Notes: generated by a model from the letters alone, not told the origin. A stretch of DNA of 64,000 bases from an uncultured Porticoccus sp. (GCA_947259505.1 CAMYLT010000008.1:372001-436000); one strand, 5' to 3'; numbered from the stretch's first letter, positions 19,161-30,262 are shown. Numbers and translations are program-made.

Positions 19161-20627
19161 ATGTTGCGAATCGCAGAAGAAGCACTCACATTTGATGATG
19201 TCTTGCTGGTGCCCGGTTACTCCGAGGTCACGGCAAAAGACGTATCGTTGAAAACCCGCCTCAGCCGACGTATTGAAATGAATATCCCGCTGGTCTCTGC
19301 TGCCATGGATACCGTGACAGAGTCCCGCCTGGCCATCGCATTGGCTCAGGATGGCGGTATCGGCATCATCCATAAGAGCATGACGATCGAAAAGCAGGCG
19401 CTTGAAGTGCGTGCCGTCAAGAAATTTGAGAGTGGTGTCGTCAAGGATCCGATCACTATTGATGCGGACGCCCCGGTCAGTGCACTGCTGGCCCTGACTC
19501 GTGAAAATAATATTTCCGGCGTGCCCGTCATCAGAAATGGTGAGCTTGTCGGCATCGTCACCCGCCGTGATGTCCGGTTTGAACCCAGCCTTGAGCTTTC
19601 CGTGGCGGCAATCATGACGCCCAAAGAGCGCTTGGTCACTGTCAAGGAGGGCGCCAGCGCTGACGAGGTGAAGGCACTGTTGCACAAACACCGCATCGAA
19701 AAAGTACTTGTGGTGAATGATGCCTTTGAGCTGCGCGGACTCATTACCGTCAAGGATATCGACAAAGCTGAAAAATACCCTAACGCCTGCAAGGATAATC
19801 AGGGTCGCCTGCGGGTCGGTGCTTCTGTTGGCACCAGTCCGGATACCGATGATCGTGTGGCAGCACTGATTCGCGAAGGCGTGGATGTGCTCGTTGTCGA
19901 TACGGCGCACGGTCATTCCCTCAACGTGCTGAATCGAGTGCGTCGTATCAAGGAAATGTACCCGGATGTGGATGTGATCGGTGGCAACATTGCTACCGCT
20001 GAAGCCGCTCTTGCCCTGGCCGAAGCGGGTGCCGATGGCATTAAGGTCGGAATTGGCCCCGGTTCTATCTGTACTACTCGTATTGTTACCGGCATTGGTG
20101 TGCCGCAAATCTCAGCAGTTGCCAATGTAGTGGCGGCAATGGCCAAGTATCAGATTCCTGTCATTGCCGATGGCGGCGTCCGGTTCTCTGGCGACATCGC
20201 CAAGGCATTGGCTGCCGGCGCGCATGCGGTCATGATGGGTTCCATGTTTGCTGGCACCGAAGAAGCTCCCGGTGAAATCGAACTCTTCCAGGGGCGTACT
20301 TATAAATCCTATCGTGGTATGGGCTCCATGGGTGCGATGGGGCAGAGCAGCGGTTCCAGCGATCGATACTTCCAGGACGCCAGTCAGGGCGTGGAAAAAT
20401 TGGTGCCGGAGGGTATTGAAGGCAGGGTTCCCTATAAAGGCCCGATTTCAGGCATTATTCACCAGATGATGGGTGGCGTGCGTTCTGCAATGGGTTATAC
20501 CGGCAGCATTGATATTGAGACGCTGCGCAGCAAACCCAAATTTGTCAGGGTGACATCCGCCGGAATGGGCGAGAGCCATGTGCACGATGTGGCCATCACC
20601 AAGGAAGCGCCGAACTATCCCCGCTAG
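19161..20627 (+). CDS. guaB: Inosine-5'-monophosphate dehydrogenase
   Basis: 488 aa, full length. It oxidises IMP to XMP with NAD+, the committed step of GMP synthesis. The catalytic loop is [18 protein letters not shown] with nucleophile Cys304. The two CBS domains lie at about residues 92-205 between the barrel halves. The flap motif [11 protein letters not shown] and the C-terminus are intact. The start [16 protein letters not shown] is family-typical. It is followed by guaA after a terminator-like hairpin, so guaA may be partly independent. Confidence 0.97.
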   Translation: MLRIAEEALTFDDVLLVPGYSEVTAKDVSLKTRLSRRIEMNIPLVSAAMDTVTESRLAIALAQDGGIGIIHKSMTIEKQALEVRAVKKFESGVVKDPITIDADAPVSALLALTRENNISGVPVIRNGELVGIVTRRDVRFEPSLELSVAAIMTPKERLVTVKEGASADEVKALLHKHRIEKVLVVNDAFELRGLITVKDIDKAEKYPNACKDNQGRLRVGASVGTSPDTDDRVAALIREGVDVLVVDTAHGHSLNVLNRVRRIKEMYPDVDVIGGNIATAEAALALAEAGADGIKVGIGPGSICTTRIVTGIGVPQISAVANVVAAMAKYQIPVIADGGVRFSGDIAKALAAGAHAVMMGSMFAGTEEAPGEIELFQGRTYKSYRGMGSMGAMGQSSGSSDRYFQDASQGVEKLVPEGIEGRVPYKGPISGIIHQMMGGVRSAMGYTGSIDIETLRSKPKFVRVTSAGMGESHVHDVAITKEAPNYPR

Positions 20628-20650
20628 TGGGAAAGCCCCGCTAGTGGGAA
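20619..20650 (+). repeat. 15-bp tandem duplication over the guaB stop
   Basis: CCCCGCTAGTGGGAA occurs at 20619-20633 and again at 20636-20650. The first copy contains the guaB stop codon TAG. This looks like a small local duplication that left the protein unchanged. Confidence 0.8.
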
Positions 20651-20673
20651 CGTTTGATCCGAATAAGTAATTA

Positions 20674-20696
20674 GGGCTGCACAGTGCAGCCCTTTT
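20674..20696 (+). terminator. Hairpin between guaB and guaA
   Basis: GGGCTGCA-CAG-TGCAGCCC forms an 8-bp stem followed by TTTT. It is a weak intrinsic terminator or attenuator that would limit read-through into guaA, whose ATG is 19 bases further on. Confidence 0.6.
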
Positions 20697-20715
20697 AAAT
20701 TGGCAGCGGCAGGTT

Positions 20716-22293
20716 ATGACAACAGATATTCATTCACACAAGATTCTGATCCTTGATTTCGGTTCACAGTACACCCAGCTGATTGCCCGTCGTGTCAGGG
20801 AAATAGGGGTTTATTCTGAAATTCATGCTTGGGACATGAGCGAGGCGGATATTCAGGCGTTTAACCCCAAGGGTATTATCCTCGCCGGTGGCCCGGAGTC
20901 CGTTACCGCCGGGTTTTCCCCCAGAGCGCCCCAGATTGTCTTTGAGATGGGAATTCCTGTGCTGGGTATTTGCTATGGCATGCAGACCATGGCCGAGCAG
21001 TTGGGCGGTGCCGTTGAAGGCTCTAATCTGAGGGAATTCGGCTATGCGCAGATTAAGACGCATGGTGACAGTCGACTGCTAAAGGATGTGGTGGATCATG
21101 TAGACCACGATGGTGGCCCACTGTTGGATGTGTGGATGAGTCATGGTGACAAAGTCTCCACCATGCCGGAAGGGTTTGAGCTGATGGCTACCACGCCATC
21201 CTGTCCTGTTGCCGGAATGTACTGTCCACGACGCGATTTCTACGGGGTACAGTTTCACCCTGAAGTGACACATACCTTACAGGGCATGCGGATCTTCGAA
21301 CACTTCGTGCTGAATATCTGTACCTGCGAAGCACTGTGGACACCGGCGCATATTATTGAAGACAGTATTGCCCGAATTCGTGCCCAGGTCGGAAACGACC
21401 GGGTGCTGCTGGGGTTGTCCGGCGGTGTGGATTCATCTGTGGTGGCAGCCTTGTTGCACAAGGCTATCGGCGACCATTTGACCTGTGTTTTTGTGGATAA
21501 CGGCCTGTTGCGCAAGGACGAAGGCGATCAGGTCATGGACATGTTTGCCAAAAACATGGGTGTCAAGGTAATTCGTGTTGATGCAGAAGAGCGTTTCTTG
21601 GCAAATCTTGAGGGTGTTTCCGATCCTGAATTGAAGCGGAAGGCCATCGGCAAGACCTTTATTGATGTCTTTGATGAAGAATCGACGAAGCTGTCTGATA
21701 TCAAATGGCTGGCGCAGGGCACCATTTATCCTGATGTGATTGAGTCCGCCGCTGCGAAGACAGGGAAAGCCCATGTCATCAAGTCACACCACAATGTGGG
21801 TGGGTTGCCGGACGATATGAAAATGGAGCTGGTTGAGCCGCTGCGGGAGCTGTTCAAGGACGAAGTGCGCAAGATCGGTCTGGAGTTGGGATTGCCCTAC
21901 GACATGGTCTACCGCCATCCCTTCCCGGGTCCGGGGCTGGGGGTGCGTATTCTCGGTGAAGTGAAGAAAGCGTATGCCGACCTGCTTCGAGAAGCCGATG
22001 CCATATTCATTGAGGAGTTGCACAAGGCGGACTGGTACCACAAAACCAGCCAGGCTTTTGTGGTGTTCATGCCGGTGAAATCGGTGGGTGTGGTGGGTGA
22101 TGCCCGCCGCTATGAATACGTGGTCGCGCTTCGCGCTGTTGAAACGGTAGACTTTATGACTGCCCGCTGGGCGCATCTGCCTTACGAGCTGCTGGAGAAG
22201 GTCTCTAACCGCATTATCAATGAGATTTCCGGGATTTCCCGTGTTGCCTACGATGTGTCCAGCAAGCCACCGGCTACTATTGAGTGGGAGTGA
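20716..22293 (+). CDS. guaA: GMP synthase (glutamine-hydrolysing)
   Basis: 525 aa. The N-terminal class I glutamine amidotransferase has nucleophile Cys86 (GICYGMQ) and the His/Glu pair in FHPEVTHT. The ATP pyrophosphatase domain has the PP-loop SGGVDSS, and the dimerisation domain carries [14 protein letters not shown] and the C-terminal end KPPATIEWE. It converts XMP to GMP. Its last codons (GAGTGGGAGTGA) form the conserved chromosomal target of guaA-specific integrases. A copy of these bases lies 5.5 kb downstream, so the native downstream neighbour appears to have been displaced. Confidence 0.97.
   Translation: MTTDIHSHKILILDFGSQYTQLIARRVREIGVYSEIHAWDMSEADIQAFNPKGIILAGGPESVTAGFSPRAPQIVFEMGIPVLGICYGMQTMAEQLGGAVEGSNLREFGYAQIKTHGDSRLLKDVVDHVDHDGGPLLDVWMSHGDKVSTMPEGFELMATTPSCPVAGMYCPRRDFYGVQFHPEVTHTLQGMRIFEHFVLNICTCEALWTPAHIIEDSIARIRAQVGNDRVLLGLSGGVDSSVVAALLHKAIGDHLTCVFVDNGLLRKDEGDQVMDMFAKNMGVKVIRVDAEERFLANLEGVSDPELKRKAIGKTFIDVFDEESTKLSDIKWLAQGTIYPDVIESAAAKTGKAHVIKSHHNVGGLPDDMKMELVEPLRELFKDEVRKIGLELGLPYDMVYRHPFPGPGLGVRILGEVKKAYADLLREADAIFIEELHKADWYHKTSQAFVVFMPVKSVGVVGDARRYEYVVALRAVETVDFMTARWAHLPYELLEKVSNRIINEISGISRVAYDVSSKPPATIEWE
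22282..22291 (+). mobile_element. Putative attL core at the guaA 3' end
   Basis: GAGTGGGAGT, part of the last guaA codons, is repeated exactly at 27813-27822. The 3' end of guaA is a known integration site for tyrosine-recombinase islands. Confidence 0.65.
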
Positions 22294-22337
22294 CATAAAT
22301 TCCTAACCAATTGAAATGTAAAAATAAAATAACTAAA

Positions 22338-22364
22338 ATTGATAATATAATCTGCATTATCAAT
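22338..22364. repeat. Inverted repeat at the left end of the element
   Basis: ATTGATAAT (22338-22346), nine bases, then ATTATCAAT (22356-22364). It abuts the left octamer pair. The right end has a different inverted repeat in the mirror position, GCTCAGAA (27697-27704) and TTCTGAGC (27725-27732), also abutting its octamer pair. Confidence 0.7.
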
Positions 22365-22382
22365 GGTATTTTTCATGGTATT
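22363..22382 (+). repeat. Left arm-type direct repeat pair
   Basis: ATGGTATT-TTTC-ATGGTATT. The right-end counterpart at 27733-27752 differs by one base in 20. Confidence 0.7.
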
Positions 22383-22558
22383 GAGTGCGGGTAGCAACGC
22401 AGAAAGCGGCGATTCCATGAGAGGCAAATTGATGCTGCATGGTATCGGAAGATTTGCACTGCGCGTGCCCCGGAGCAACCCGGGGACCTGCTATACCAAA
22501 ACACCTTTCAGTCGCTTGCTTCTACCGCGATGACTGACTTATCTGAAAGTACGATGGT

Positions 22559-22699
22559 ATGTCGGCACCTTGTAGCTTATTCGCACTTATTAAAAGTGCG
22601 CTGAAGTATAGCGAGGCTGCACTCAACATAGTCGTGAAGTGTTACCAGCTTGGTGTCGGATTGCTTGCTGTAGGTACAACCCGTTTAACCCGGTCATAA
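22559..22699 (+). CDS. Possible 46-aa hydrophobic peptide (unrecognised)
   Basis: ATG 22559 opens a 46-codon frame, MSAPCSLFALIKSALKY followed by a moderately hydrophobic, Val/Leu/Gly-rich second half. There is no convincing ribosome site and no family match. It could be a fragment of an eroded gene or chance; it is listed because the surrounding 780 bases hold nothing better. Confidence 0.15.
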   Translation: MSAPCSLFALIKSALKYSEAALNIVVKCYQLGVGLLAVGTTRLTRS

Positions 22700-23073
22700 C
22701 TGAAGCGCACGCCGAATGGGCATTAACTAAATATCGCCCGGCCTATCTGTTCTGAGGCAAACGCACTTTTACGAAGCACTCAAAGAAGCCTTGCGCTGTT
22801 ACTGCCCGAGTGATGAAGGATCATTGCTGTGGCTGGATGCGGCGATAAACAATTTATCCATCTTATGGTGATTGAAGCGCCGCCTAAATCTCCAAATTCC
22901 CTAGACCAATAATTTTGATTTTCAGTTATACAAAAGTCGGTTGCACGGAGCTTGTTTGGCATCGTGAGCTTTCTTTGTATAGCTTGTAGCTATCAAGTGT
23001 ATTCTTTTAATTGTTTAGGTTGTGTCAGTAGGCCGCTGTATACTGGGAGTTAGATTAGTGGGTCGGAGTATCT

Positions 23074-23340
23074 ATGGATTGCCGCACATTGGAATATATC
23101 GTTGCTGTTAAAGAAACAGGAAGCATTCGAAAAGCCGCACAAGCCTGCAATGTAACCGTTGGTACCATCAGTGGCCAAATCACGCGACTGGAAAATTATC
23201 TCGGCGTCAGGATTTTCAAAAGCCGAGCTCAACCTGCAGAGCTCGATGAGAGGGCCGCCGAACTGTTTGAAAAAATAGATGCCGTGGTAGAAAACCTCAG
23301 GATGACAAAGCTGCTGACCACAGGGCCAGAGACCAGGTGA
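23074..23340 (+). CDS. Short OxyR-like LysR-type DNA-binding protein lacking the sensor domain
   Basis: 88 aa. Residues 1-60 are a complete LysR winged helix-turn-helix close to OxyR (LEYIVAVKETGSIRKAAQACN, then TISGQITRLENYLGVRIF). Residues 60-80 resemble the linker helix (ELFEKIDAVVENLRMTK). The frame then ends at TGA where OxyR would continue into its 220-residue peroxide-sensing domain; no sensor sequence follows in any frame. It lies 183 bases upstream of katG on the same strand, where an OxyR-type regulator would be expected. It could be a truncated oxyR, or a functional mini-regulator that binds DNA without sensing peroxide. Confidence 0.7.
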   Translation: MDCRTLEYIVAVKETGSIRKAAQACNVTVGTISGQITRLENYLGVRIFKSRAQPAELDERAAELFEKIDAVVENLRMTKLLTTGPETR

Positions 23341-23361
23341 CATGCTCCAGACTTATGTCAG

Positions 23362-23380
23362 CGTTTGGAATTATCAAACG
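23362..23380. promoter_or_regulatory. Possible LysR-type operator upstream of katG
   Basis: CGTTTG-GAATTAT-CAAACG is an inverted repeat with a T-N11-A core, 20 bases after the mini-regulator stop and 144 bases before katG. It is the shape bound by LysR/OxyR proteins. No T-run follows, so it is not a terminator. Confidence 0.45.
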
Positions 23381-23460
23381 TCAAATAACTAGGCAACAAA
23401 TCAGGCCTTAGATAAGGTAGATTCTTCGATGACTTATCACATTATAAAACGGTGCACTAA

Positions 23461-25707
<2,247 letters not shown>

Positions 25708-25724
25708 ATTATTATTCGCCATGT

Positions 25725-25765
25725 GCCTGACTGCCACAAAAGTGGCGGGCGGTTGTCAGGCTTTT
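25725..25765 (+). terminator. Terminator after katG
   Basis: GCCTGAC (25725-25731) pairs with GTCAGGC (25755-25761), with an inner GCCAC/GTGGC stem, followed by TTTT. Confidence 0.7.
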
Positions 25766-25781
25766 ATCAGGAGTAAAACAG

Positions 25782-26177
25782 ATGAGTACAATTGATATCG
25801 GTATATCGGCTTCCAACCGCGAAAATATCGCGGAAGGATTAAAGCGGCTGCTGGCAGATTCGTATACCCTCTATCTTCAAACCCACAATTTCCACTGGAA
25901 CGTGACCGGCCCTCAGTTCCGTGAACTTCATCTGATGTTTGAAGAGCACTATACAGAGCTGGCGACGGCGGTTGATGAAATCGCCGAGCGTATCCGTACC
26001 TTGGGCGTGGCAGCGCCCGGTACCTACAAAGCCTTTGCACAACTGAGTTCCATTGAAGAAGTTGAGGGGGTTCCGGATGCCAAAGAGATGGTGAGCCTGT
26101 TGACCAAAGGACATGAACAGGTTGTCAAAACCTGCCGAGAGGCATTGGGCCATGCAATAGTTTGTCATGGTTCATAA
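25782..26177 (+). CDS. dps: Dps-family ferritin-like protein, C-terminally truncated
   Basis: 131 aa against about 155-165 for the family. The inter-subunit ferroxidase residues are all present: His38 (NFHWN), His50, Asp65 and Glu69. The family motif [26 protein letters not shown] is clear. After about residue 118 (VVKTCREA) the sequence diverges into [11 protein letters not shown] and stops, so the final helix (normally DLLTQRMQVHEKTAWMLRS-like) is missing. No remnant of it is seen in other frames. Dps oligomers depend on that helix, so storage or DNA-protection function is doubtful. It lies just after katG, separated by a terminator. Confidence 0.85.
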   Translation: MSTIDIGISASNRENIAEGLKRLLADSYTLYLQTHNFHWNVTGPQFRELHLMFEEHYTELATAVDEIAERIRTLGVAAPGTYKAFAQLSSIEEVEGVPDAKEMVSLLTKGHEQVVKTCREALGHAIVCHGS

Positions 26178-26260
26178 TCCGGAGGCCCTTTGCGGACAAA
26201 GTGTAACGATTTACGGCTTTTGCGAAGGGATGCTTGGGTTGAACTAATGAGCGACTGTCC

Positions 26261-26998
26261 ATGTTCCTGCTGATTCTCCTGTTCAGTATTTTTGGAAGTA
26301 TAGGGGTGCTTCTAATCAGTGCACTGGTTCTGCTGTTTCCGGAGAGTATTCGATACCGGCTGGTTCCTAACCTGGTCAGTTACGCGACGGGTACCCTGTT
26401 GGGGGCTGCGTTTCTGGGTATGATTCCAGCGGGGCTCAAGCAAGCGCCCGTATTTTCGTTCTCAGTAACCCTGTTGGGCGGAATCGTTGTATTTTTTGTG
26501 CTGGAAAAACTGGTACTCTGGCGTCACAGTCACGAGGAGCAACCATCGCAGCAAACCGCCACCGTACCGCTTATTCTGATTGGTGATGGCTTTCACAACC
26601 TGGTAGACGGTGTTGTCATTGCCTCTGCCTTTCTGACATCCATCCCGTTGGGCATCGGCGTATCTCTCGCTGTAATCGCCCATGAAATTCCGCAAGAAGT
26701 GGGAGATTTTGCTATCTTGCTGGAAAGCGGGCTCTCCCGTGGCAAAGCCCTTCTCCTGAATGGACTCGCATCATCGACAACATTGCCAGGAGCCCTGTTT
26801 GCCTATTTTTGGCTGGATAAAACCAGTAGCTGGGTTCCCTATATTCTTGCCCTTTCGTCAGCCAGCTTTATCTACCTTGCGCTTTCCGATTTAACTCCTG
26901 GATTGCGAAAGGATGTTGGGGGCATGGCAACATTGCGGCAACTGCTTTTACTCTTTGCAGGAATTGGGACGATTGCCATTTTTCATCATGGGCAATGA
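26261..26998 (+). CDS. ZIP-family metal transporter
   Basis: 245-aa inner-membrane protein with about seven or eight helices. The ZIP signature is present in helix IV (GDGFHNLVDGVVIASAF) and helix V (AVIAHEIPQEVGDFAILL), containing the metal-binding His, Asp and Glu residues. A short His-bearing loop (RHSHEEQPSQQ) separates helices III and IV. ZIP proteins import divalent metals such as zinc, iron or manganese; the substrate here is unknown. Its place between dps and a ferritin-like gene in a peroxide cassette suggests manganese or iron handling, which is inference. Confidence 0.88.
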   Translation: MFLLILLFSIFGSIGVLLISALVLLFPESIRYRLVPNLVSYATGTLLGAAFLGMIPAGLKQAPVFSFSVTLLGGIVVFFVLEKLVLWRHSHEEQPSQQTATVPLILIGDGFHNLVDGVVIASAFLTSIPLGIGVSLAVIAHEIPQEVGDFAILLESGLSRGKALLLNGLASSTTLPGALFAYFWLDKTSSWVPYILALSSASFIYLALSDLTPGLRKDVGGMATLRQLLLLFAGIGTIAIFHHGQ

Positions 26999-27031
26999 CA
27001 CAATTTATCGTTCAAAACGAGAGGGTATTCG

Positions 27032-27505
27032 ATGAATTCCTTAACAGACGATGACATAACAGTACTCGCCGAGGCGCTGGATGATGAGTACAAGGCTTAC
27101 GCCATTTATGATCAGGTGATCAAAGACTTCGGTAATGTGAGGCCTTTCGGCAATATTCGCGAGGCTGAAGGTCGCCATATTAATGCACTTCTGGCACTGT
27201 ACCGAAAATACGGTCTATCGATACCTGACAATACCTGGCCCGAAAAAGTCCCTAGGTACAAAACGATTGCAGATGCCTGTGAAGCAGGAGTCGCTGCCGA
27301 GATCGAAAATGGTGCAATGTATGAGCGTCTACTGCAAAAGACAGAAAAGGCTGATATTCGGGTAGTATTGCAGAACCTACAGGAGGCATCACAGGAGCGA
27401 CATCTTCCGGCATTTCAGCGTTGTGCTGGAGGTGGTAGTAGTAACGGTAGTGGGAAGGAGTGTGGAACGGAGCGAGGTTGTGGTCCTCGTTGGAGATTTG
27501 ACTAG
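27032..27505 (+). CDS. Ferritin-like DUF2202 protein
   Basis: 157 aa. A ferritin-like four-helix domain covers about residues 1-130, with carboxylate and histidine positions in DDEYKAYAIYDQVIKDFG, EAEGRHINALLALYRKYG, EIENGAMYERLL and ASQERHLPAFQRC, consistent with a di-iron site. The C-terminus is a Gly/Ser/Cys-rich tail (GGGSSNGSGKECGTERGCG) without clear homology. The family is unstudied in detail; a role in iron or peroxide chemistry is inferred from the fold and neighbours. It is the last gene of the guaA-linked element; the repeat boundary is about 300 bases downstream. Confidence 0.75.
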   Translation: MNSLTDDDITVLAEALDDEYKAYAIYDQVIKDFGNVRPFGNIREAEGRHINALLALYRKYGLSIPDNTWPEKVPRYKTIADACEAGVAAEIENGAMYERLLQKTEKADIRVVLQNLQEASQERHLPAFQRCAGGGSSNGSGKECGTERGCGPRWRFD

Positions 27506-27732
27506 CATTGAGATAATCTTGCCATCGCACTGATAAGCGTAAGTCCGCTTGAACAAAAAAAGCTATTAAGCTTGCCTGATTGATAAGTGGTTTGAGCGAC
27601 GTTCGCAACGTTGCTGCAAAATAATACTTCTTTGCTTTATGGTTTTACAGTGATTCGAATTACCTATGAGGGATTGGCAGTCAGACCAGTGATTGGGCTC
27701 AGAATGAAATTATTTTTAAGAAATTTCTGAGC

Positions 27733-27752
27733 ATGGTGTTTTTCATGGTATT
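27733..27752 (+). repeat. Right arm-type direct repeat pair
   Basis: ATGGTGTT-TTTC-ATGGTATT, in the same orientation as the left copy at 22363-22382, with a single base difference. Confidence 0.7.
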
Positions 27753-27812
27753 ACCGATTAGAAGAATAATAAGCCATTGATAATAAATGACAAAAAGGGC
27801 TTATTTGCAATA

Positions 27813-27822
27813 GAGTGGGAGT
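27813..27822 (+). mobile_element. Putative attR core
   Basis: GAGTGGGAGT, identical to the guaA 3' end at 22282-22291. The flanks diverge after one or two further matching bases. Confidence 0.62.
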
Positions 27823-27891
27823 AATGTGCCTTACCATAGGTATAGGTTTTCAGGCTGCATTACTTAAGCAGATTTAACAGGAGATAATCCG

Positions 27892-28086
27892 ATGAAATTT
27901 CTGTTATTGGCGGCAGCCGTGCTGGGTGTTATCTACATGGTTTTTATTGAGAGTAAGCGTTCTCCTGGTGAAGATGGACGCCCAGAAACGATTTACCAGC
28001 GCGAGGTAGAAAAAGCCCAGAACCTGGACAAGCTGATGCAGGATGCCGTGGATCAGCATGGCGAGGAAATGGATCAGATCAAGTGA
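27892..28086 (+). CDS. Small membrane-anchored protein of unknown function
   Basis: 64 aa. An N-terminal hydrophobic helix (FLLLAAAVLGVIYMVFI) is followed by a charged, helical tail (YQREVEKAQNLDKLMQDAVDQHG). A good AGGAG site lies 8 bases upstream. It ends 22 bases before tadA and reads in the same direction, so it is probably part of the tadA unit. No family assignment is made; coding is supported by the ribosome site, the compact gene packing and a protein-like composition. Confidence 0.65.
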   Translation: MKFLLLAAAVLGVIYMVFIESKRSPGEDGRPETIYQREVEKAQNLDKLMQDAVDQHGEEMDQIK

Positions 28087-28108
28087 TATCGGCGTACTGG
28101 TCAAATCC

Positions 28109-28585
28109 ATGAGCGGCAAAGGATACACGGCAGCGGACCGTGATTGGATGTCTCAGGCTATTGAATTGGCCAAGCTAGCCGCTGCTGCCGGTGAGGTGCC
28201 GGTGGGGGCGCTACTGGTTAAAGACGGTGTCTGTATCGGGGAAGGCTGGAATAATCCCATTGGCCGTTGTGATCCTACCGCACACGCGGAGATTAATGCG
28301 CTGCGCAACGCAGCGAGTCATCTTCACAATTATCGCCTACCTAATACCACCCTTTATGTCACTATAGAACCCTGCACCATGTGCATCGGGGCGATGATTC
28401 ATGCCCGCGTTGGTCGCTTGGTCTACGGTGCCACTGAACCCCGTGCAGGGGCGGTTGTCAGTCAGCTGAAGTTGCCTGAGTGCGCCCACTACAACCATAA
28501 AATGGTGGTGGTGGGGGGTGTGATGGGCGAGCAGTGTGGTGAATTGGTCAGTGCATTCTTTAGAGCGAAACGAAACGCAGAGTAA
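28109..28585 (+). CDS. tadA: tRNA-specific adenosine deaminase
   Basis: 158 aa from ATG 28109 (MSGKGYTAADRDWMSQAIELA); a longer frame runs into the preceding gene. The deaminase zinc site is His59-Ala-Glu61 (TAHAEINAL) and Cys89/Cys92 (PCTMCIGA). It converts A34 to inosine in tRNA-Arg(ACG), an essential step in most bacteria. The length and the motif HARVGRLVYGATEPRAGAV match TadA. It is convergent with mltF, with 15 bases between the stops. Confidence 0.94.
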   Translation: MSGKGYTAADRDWMSQAIELAKLAAAAGEVPVGALLVKDGVCIGEGWNNPIGRCDPTAHAEINALRNAASHLHNYRLPNTTLYVTIEPCTMCIGAMIHARVGRLVYGATEPRAGAVVSQLKLPECAHYNHKMVVVGGVMGEQCGELVSAFFRAKRNAE

Positions 28586-28600
28586 CTGGCACTCATTTCA

Positions 28601-30061
28601 TTAGAGTGAAAGCATGGAGCCCCCATGCCAGTCGCTGGCATTGGGTATCTCTGGTCTTTTTTCCTGTTCAATCCGGCGTTGTTCTTCAAGGGTGTGTAAG
28701 CCCAGTACAGATTGGTAGTGGCGAATATTTTTTACATAGGCCACTGGCTCGTGCCCCCTGGCATAGCCATGTTTCACGGTACTGTGGTATTTCTGTTGTT
28801 GCAGCAGCGGTAGGTATTCCCTTACATCATTCCAAAGATCAGGGTTTTTTCCGGCTCGGTCTGTGAGCACTCTGGCATCTTCCAAATGCCCCAAGCCTAC
28901 ATTGTAGGCGGCCAGAGCAAACCAGGTGCGATCAGGTTCAGTGATGTCCGGAGGTATCCTGTCTTTGGTCTCCATGAAGTATTGGGCGCCACCCTCAATA
29001 CTTTGCAGTGGATCCAGCCGATCTTCTATTCCCACTTCCTTCGCTGTGGGTAGCGTCAGCATCATCAGACCGCGAACCCCGGTGGGCGAGGTAGCCTTCG
29101 CTTCCCAGTGAGACTCCTGATAGGCGATGGCTGCCAACAGTTGCCAGTCGAGCTGGTGCTTGGCCGCGACATCTTTGAACATGCCAAGGTATTTTGGTAG
29201 CCGAGTATTTACTCTGGCCATGAACAATTGAGAGCCGCCTTGGGTGAATTGATTAGATTGGCTGAGTACCCGCTTCTTTAGTTTTGCCAACTCGCCTGAG
29301 GCTTCAAAAGCTTGCAGGAAACTATTGGCTGCTTGTAGCAGGGTGTGATCACCATGGTCCGGAAATACCCAGGCAATGGGTTGTGGTTCGGAAATATCGA
29401 AAGCTGCACGCGCTCTTGGGTAGATGCCGCGGTCAAGTTGGTAGGCGTTGGAGTCCACTACGGCATAATCGGTTTCACCGGAATCCACCAGCGACATCAG
29501 GTCGAGCATCTCCAGACCGGGCATCTCCTGCCATTTGAGTTCTGGGTGGTCTTCCTTTAATTCCTTTAACCGCTCACTGTGGGAGCTTTTAGGTATCACC
29601 AGTAATTGCCCGCCGGTCAGATCGTCAACGGTTCTAGGTTTTCGCGTTCCATTTCGATAGATCAGTTTCTGTGTGACTTGGTAGTAGGGATAACTGAAGC
29701 GGAAGCGTTTTTTGCGCTCGGGTGTCACGGTCAAACCTGCCGCAGCAAAATCGCCTAGAGGACCGCCCACGGCCACAAGCGCGCCGCCGACTGAATCGCG
29801 GGTCGTTACCTTCAGAGTGACGCCGAGATCCCCGGCAAAAGCCTTGGCAAGCCAGTATTCAAAGCCCCCTTGGCCTTTGGCATTCTGATAGTAGGTGGCT
29901 GATCCCATCAGCGTGACAATGCGGAGTTCTCCGCGGTTTTGTACCTCTTCAAGGGTGGTCGGAGCACGGCTGGTGGTCAGCGTAAGGGCAATCATAAAGA
30001 GTAGAGAGCAGTAGAGAACACGTTTAGTGGTTTTTTTTAGATGAAAATAAAAGCCGAGCAT
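28601..30061 (-). CDS. mltF: Membrane-bound lytic murein transglycosylase F
   Basis: 486 aa. An N-terminal signal or anchor helix (about residues 15-30) is followed by a periplasmic SBP-3-like regulatory domain (about 45-265, GELRIVTLMGSATYYQ) and a C-terminal SLT catalytic domain (about 295-450). The catalytic Glu is Glu316 in AYQESHWEAKATSPTGVRGLM. It cleaves peptidoglycan glycan strands to anhydromuropeptides at the outer membrane. No lipobox Cys is seen. The order tadA-mltF-purL is conserved in pseudomonads; it is divergent from purL. Confidence 0.94.
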   Translation of the reverse strand: MLGFYFHLKKTTKRVLYCSLLFMIALTLTTSRAPTTLEEVQNRGELRIVTLMGSATYYQNAKGQGGFEYWLAKAFAGDLGVTLKVTTRDSVGGALVAVGGPLGDFAAAGLTVTPERKKRFRFSYPYYQVTQKLIYRNGTRKPRTVDDLTGGQLLVIPKSSHSERLKELKEDHPELKWQEMPGLEMLDLMSLVDSGETDYAVVDSNAYQLDRGIYPRARAAFDISEPQPIAWVFPDHGDHTLLQAANSFLQAFEASGELAKLKKRVLSQSNQFTQGGSQLFMARVNTRLPKYLGMFKDVAAKHQLDWQLLAAIAYQESHWEAKATSPTGVRGLMMLTLPTAKEVGIEDRLDPLQSIEGGAQYFMETKDRIPPDITEPDRTWFALAAYNVGLGHLEDARVLTDRAGKNPDLWNDVREYLPLLQQQKYHSTVKHGYARGHEPVAYVKNIRHYQSVLGLHTLEEQRRIEQEKRPEIPNASDWHGGSMLSL

Positions 30062-30262
30062 TCACCTACCCAATGTTAAACGTGCCGTCGAGTGGAGGCG
30101 GGATGCCTGCCCTGGACGTTTCATACCATGCAATGAGAAGTCCGCACCCGGCATTATTGTCATAGATATTGCGGGGGAGCTTTAGATTAGATTCAGATGC
30201 AACCCTGTTCAACCTTTTTCCATTTGCTGTTTGTGATTATCGCCAGCTAGTCTGCACTTATC

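Larger units (their letters stand above)
22294..23073 (+). other. 780-base left end of the element, mostly non-coding
   Basis: It starts AT-rich (to about 22360), then carries the arm-type repeats, a CCCCGG/CCGGGG hairpin (22468-22485) and short frames with stops in all phases. Translations (for example THFYEALKEALRCY near 22765) match nothing I recognise. It may hold eroded coding sequence, possibly a former integrase, but that cannot be shown by eye. Confidence 0.5.
27506..27891 (+). other. Right end of the guaA-linked element and junction, non-coding
   Basis: No gene is seen. It contains the GCTCAGAA/TTCTGAGC inverted repeat, the right arm-type octamer pair, a second copy of ATTGATAATA and the attR-like GAGTGGGAGT. 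The native upstream region of the small gene at 27892 (AGGAG-containing) follows. Confidence 0.6.

Noticed and set aside
19140..20108. 322-codon open frame antisense to guaB
   Set aside because: guaB is intact with all IMPDH motifs; the antisense product is His/Gly/Asp-rich without family signs.
22248..22478. Minus-strand frame across the guaA end, considered as an integrase remnant
   Set aside because: No tyrosine-recombinase R-H-R-Y motifs; it overlaps guaA and the putative arm sites.
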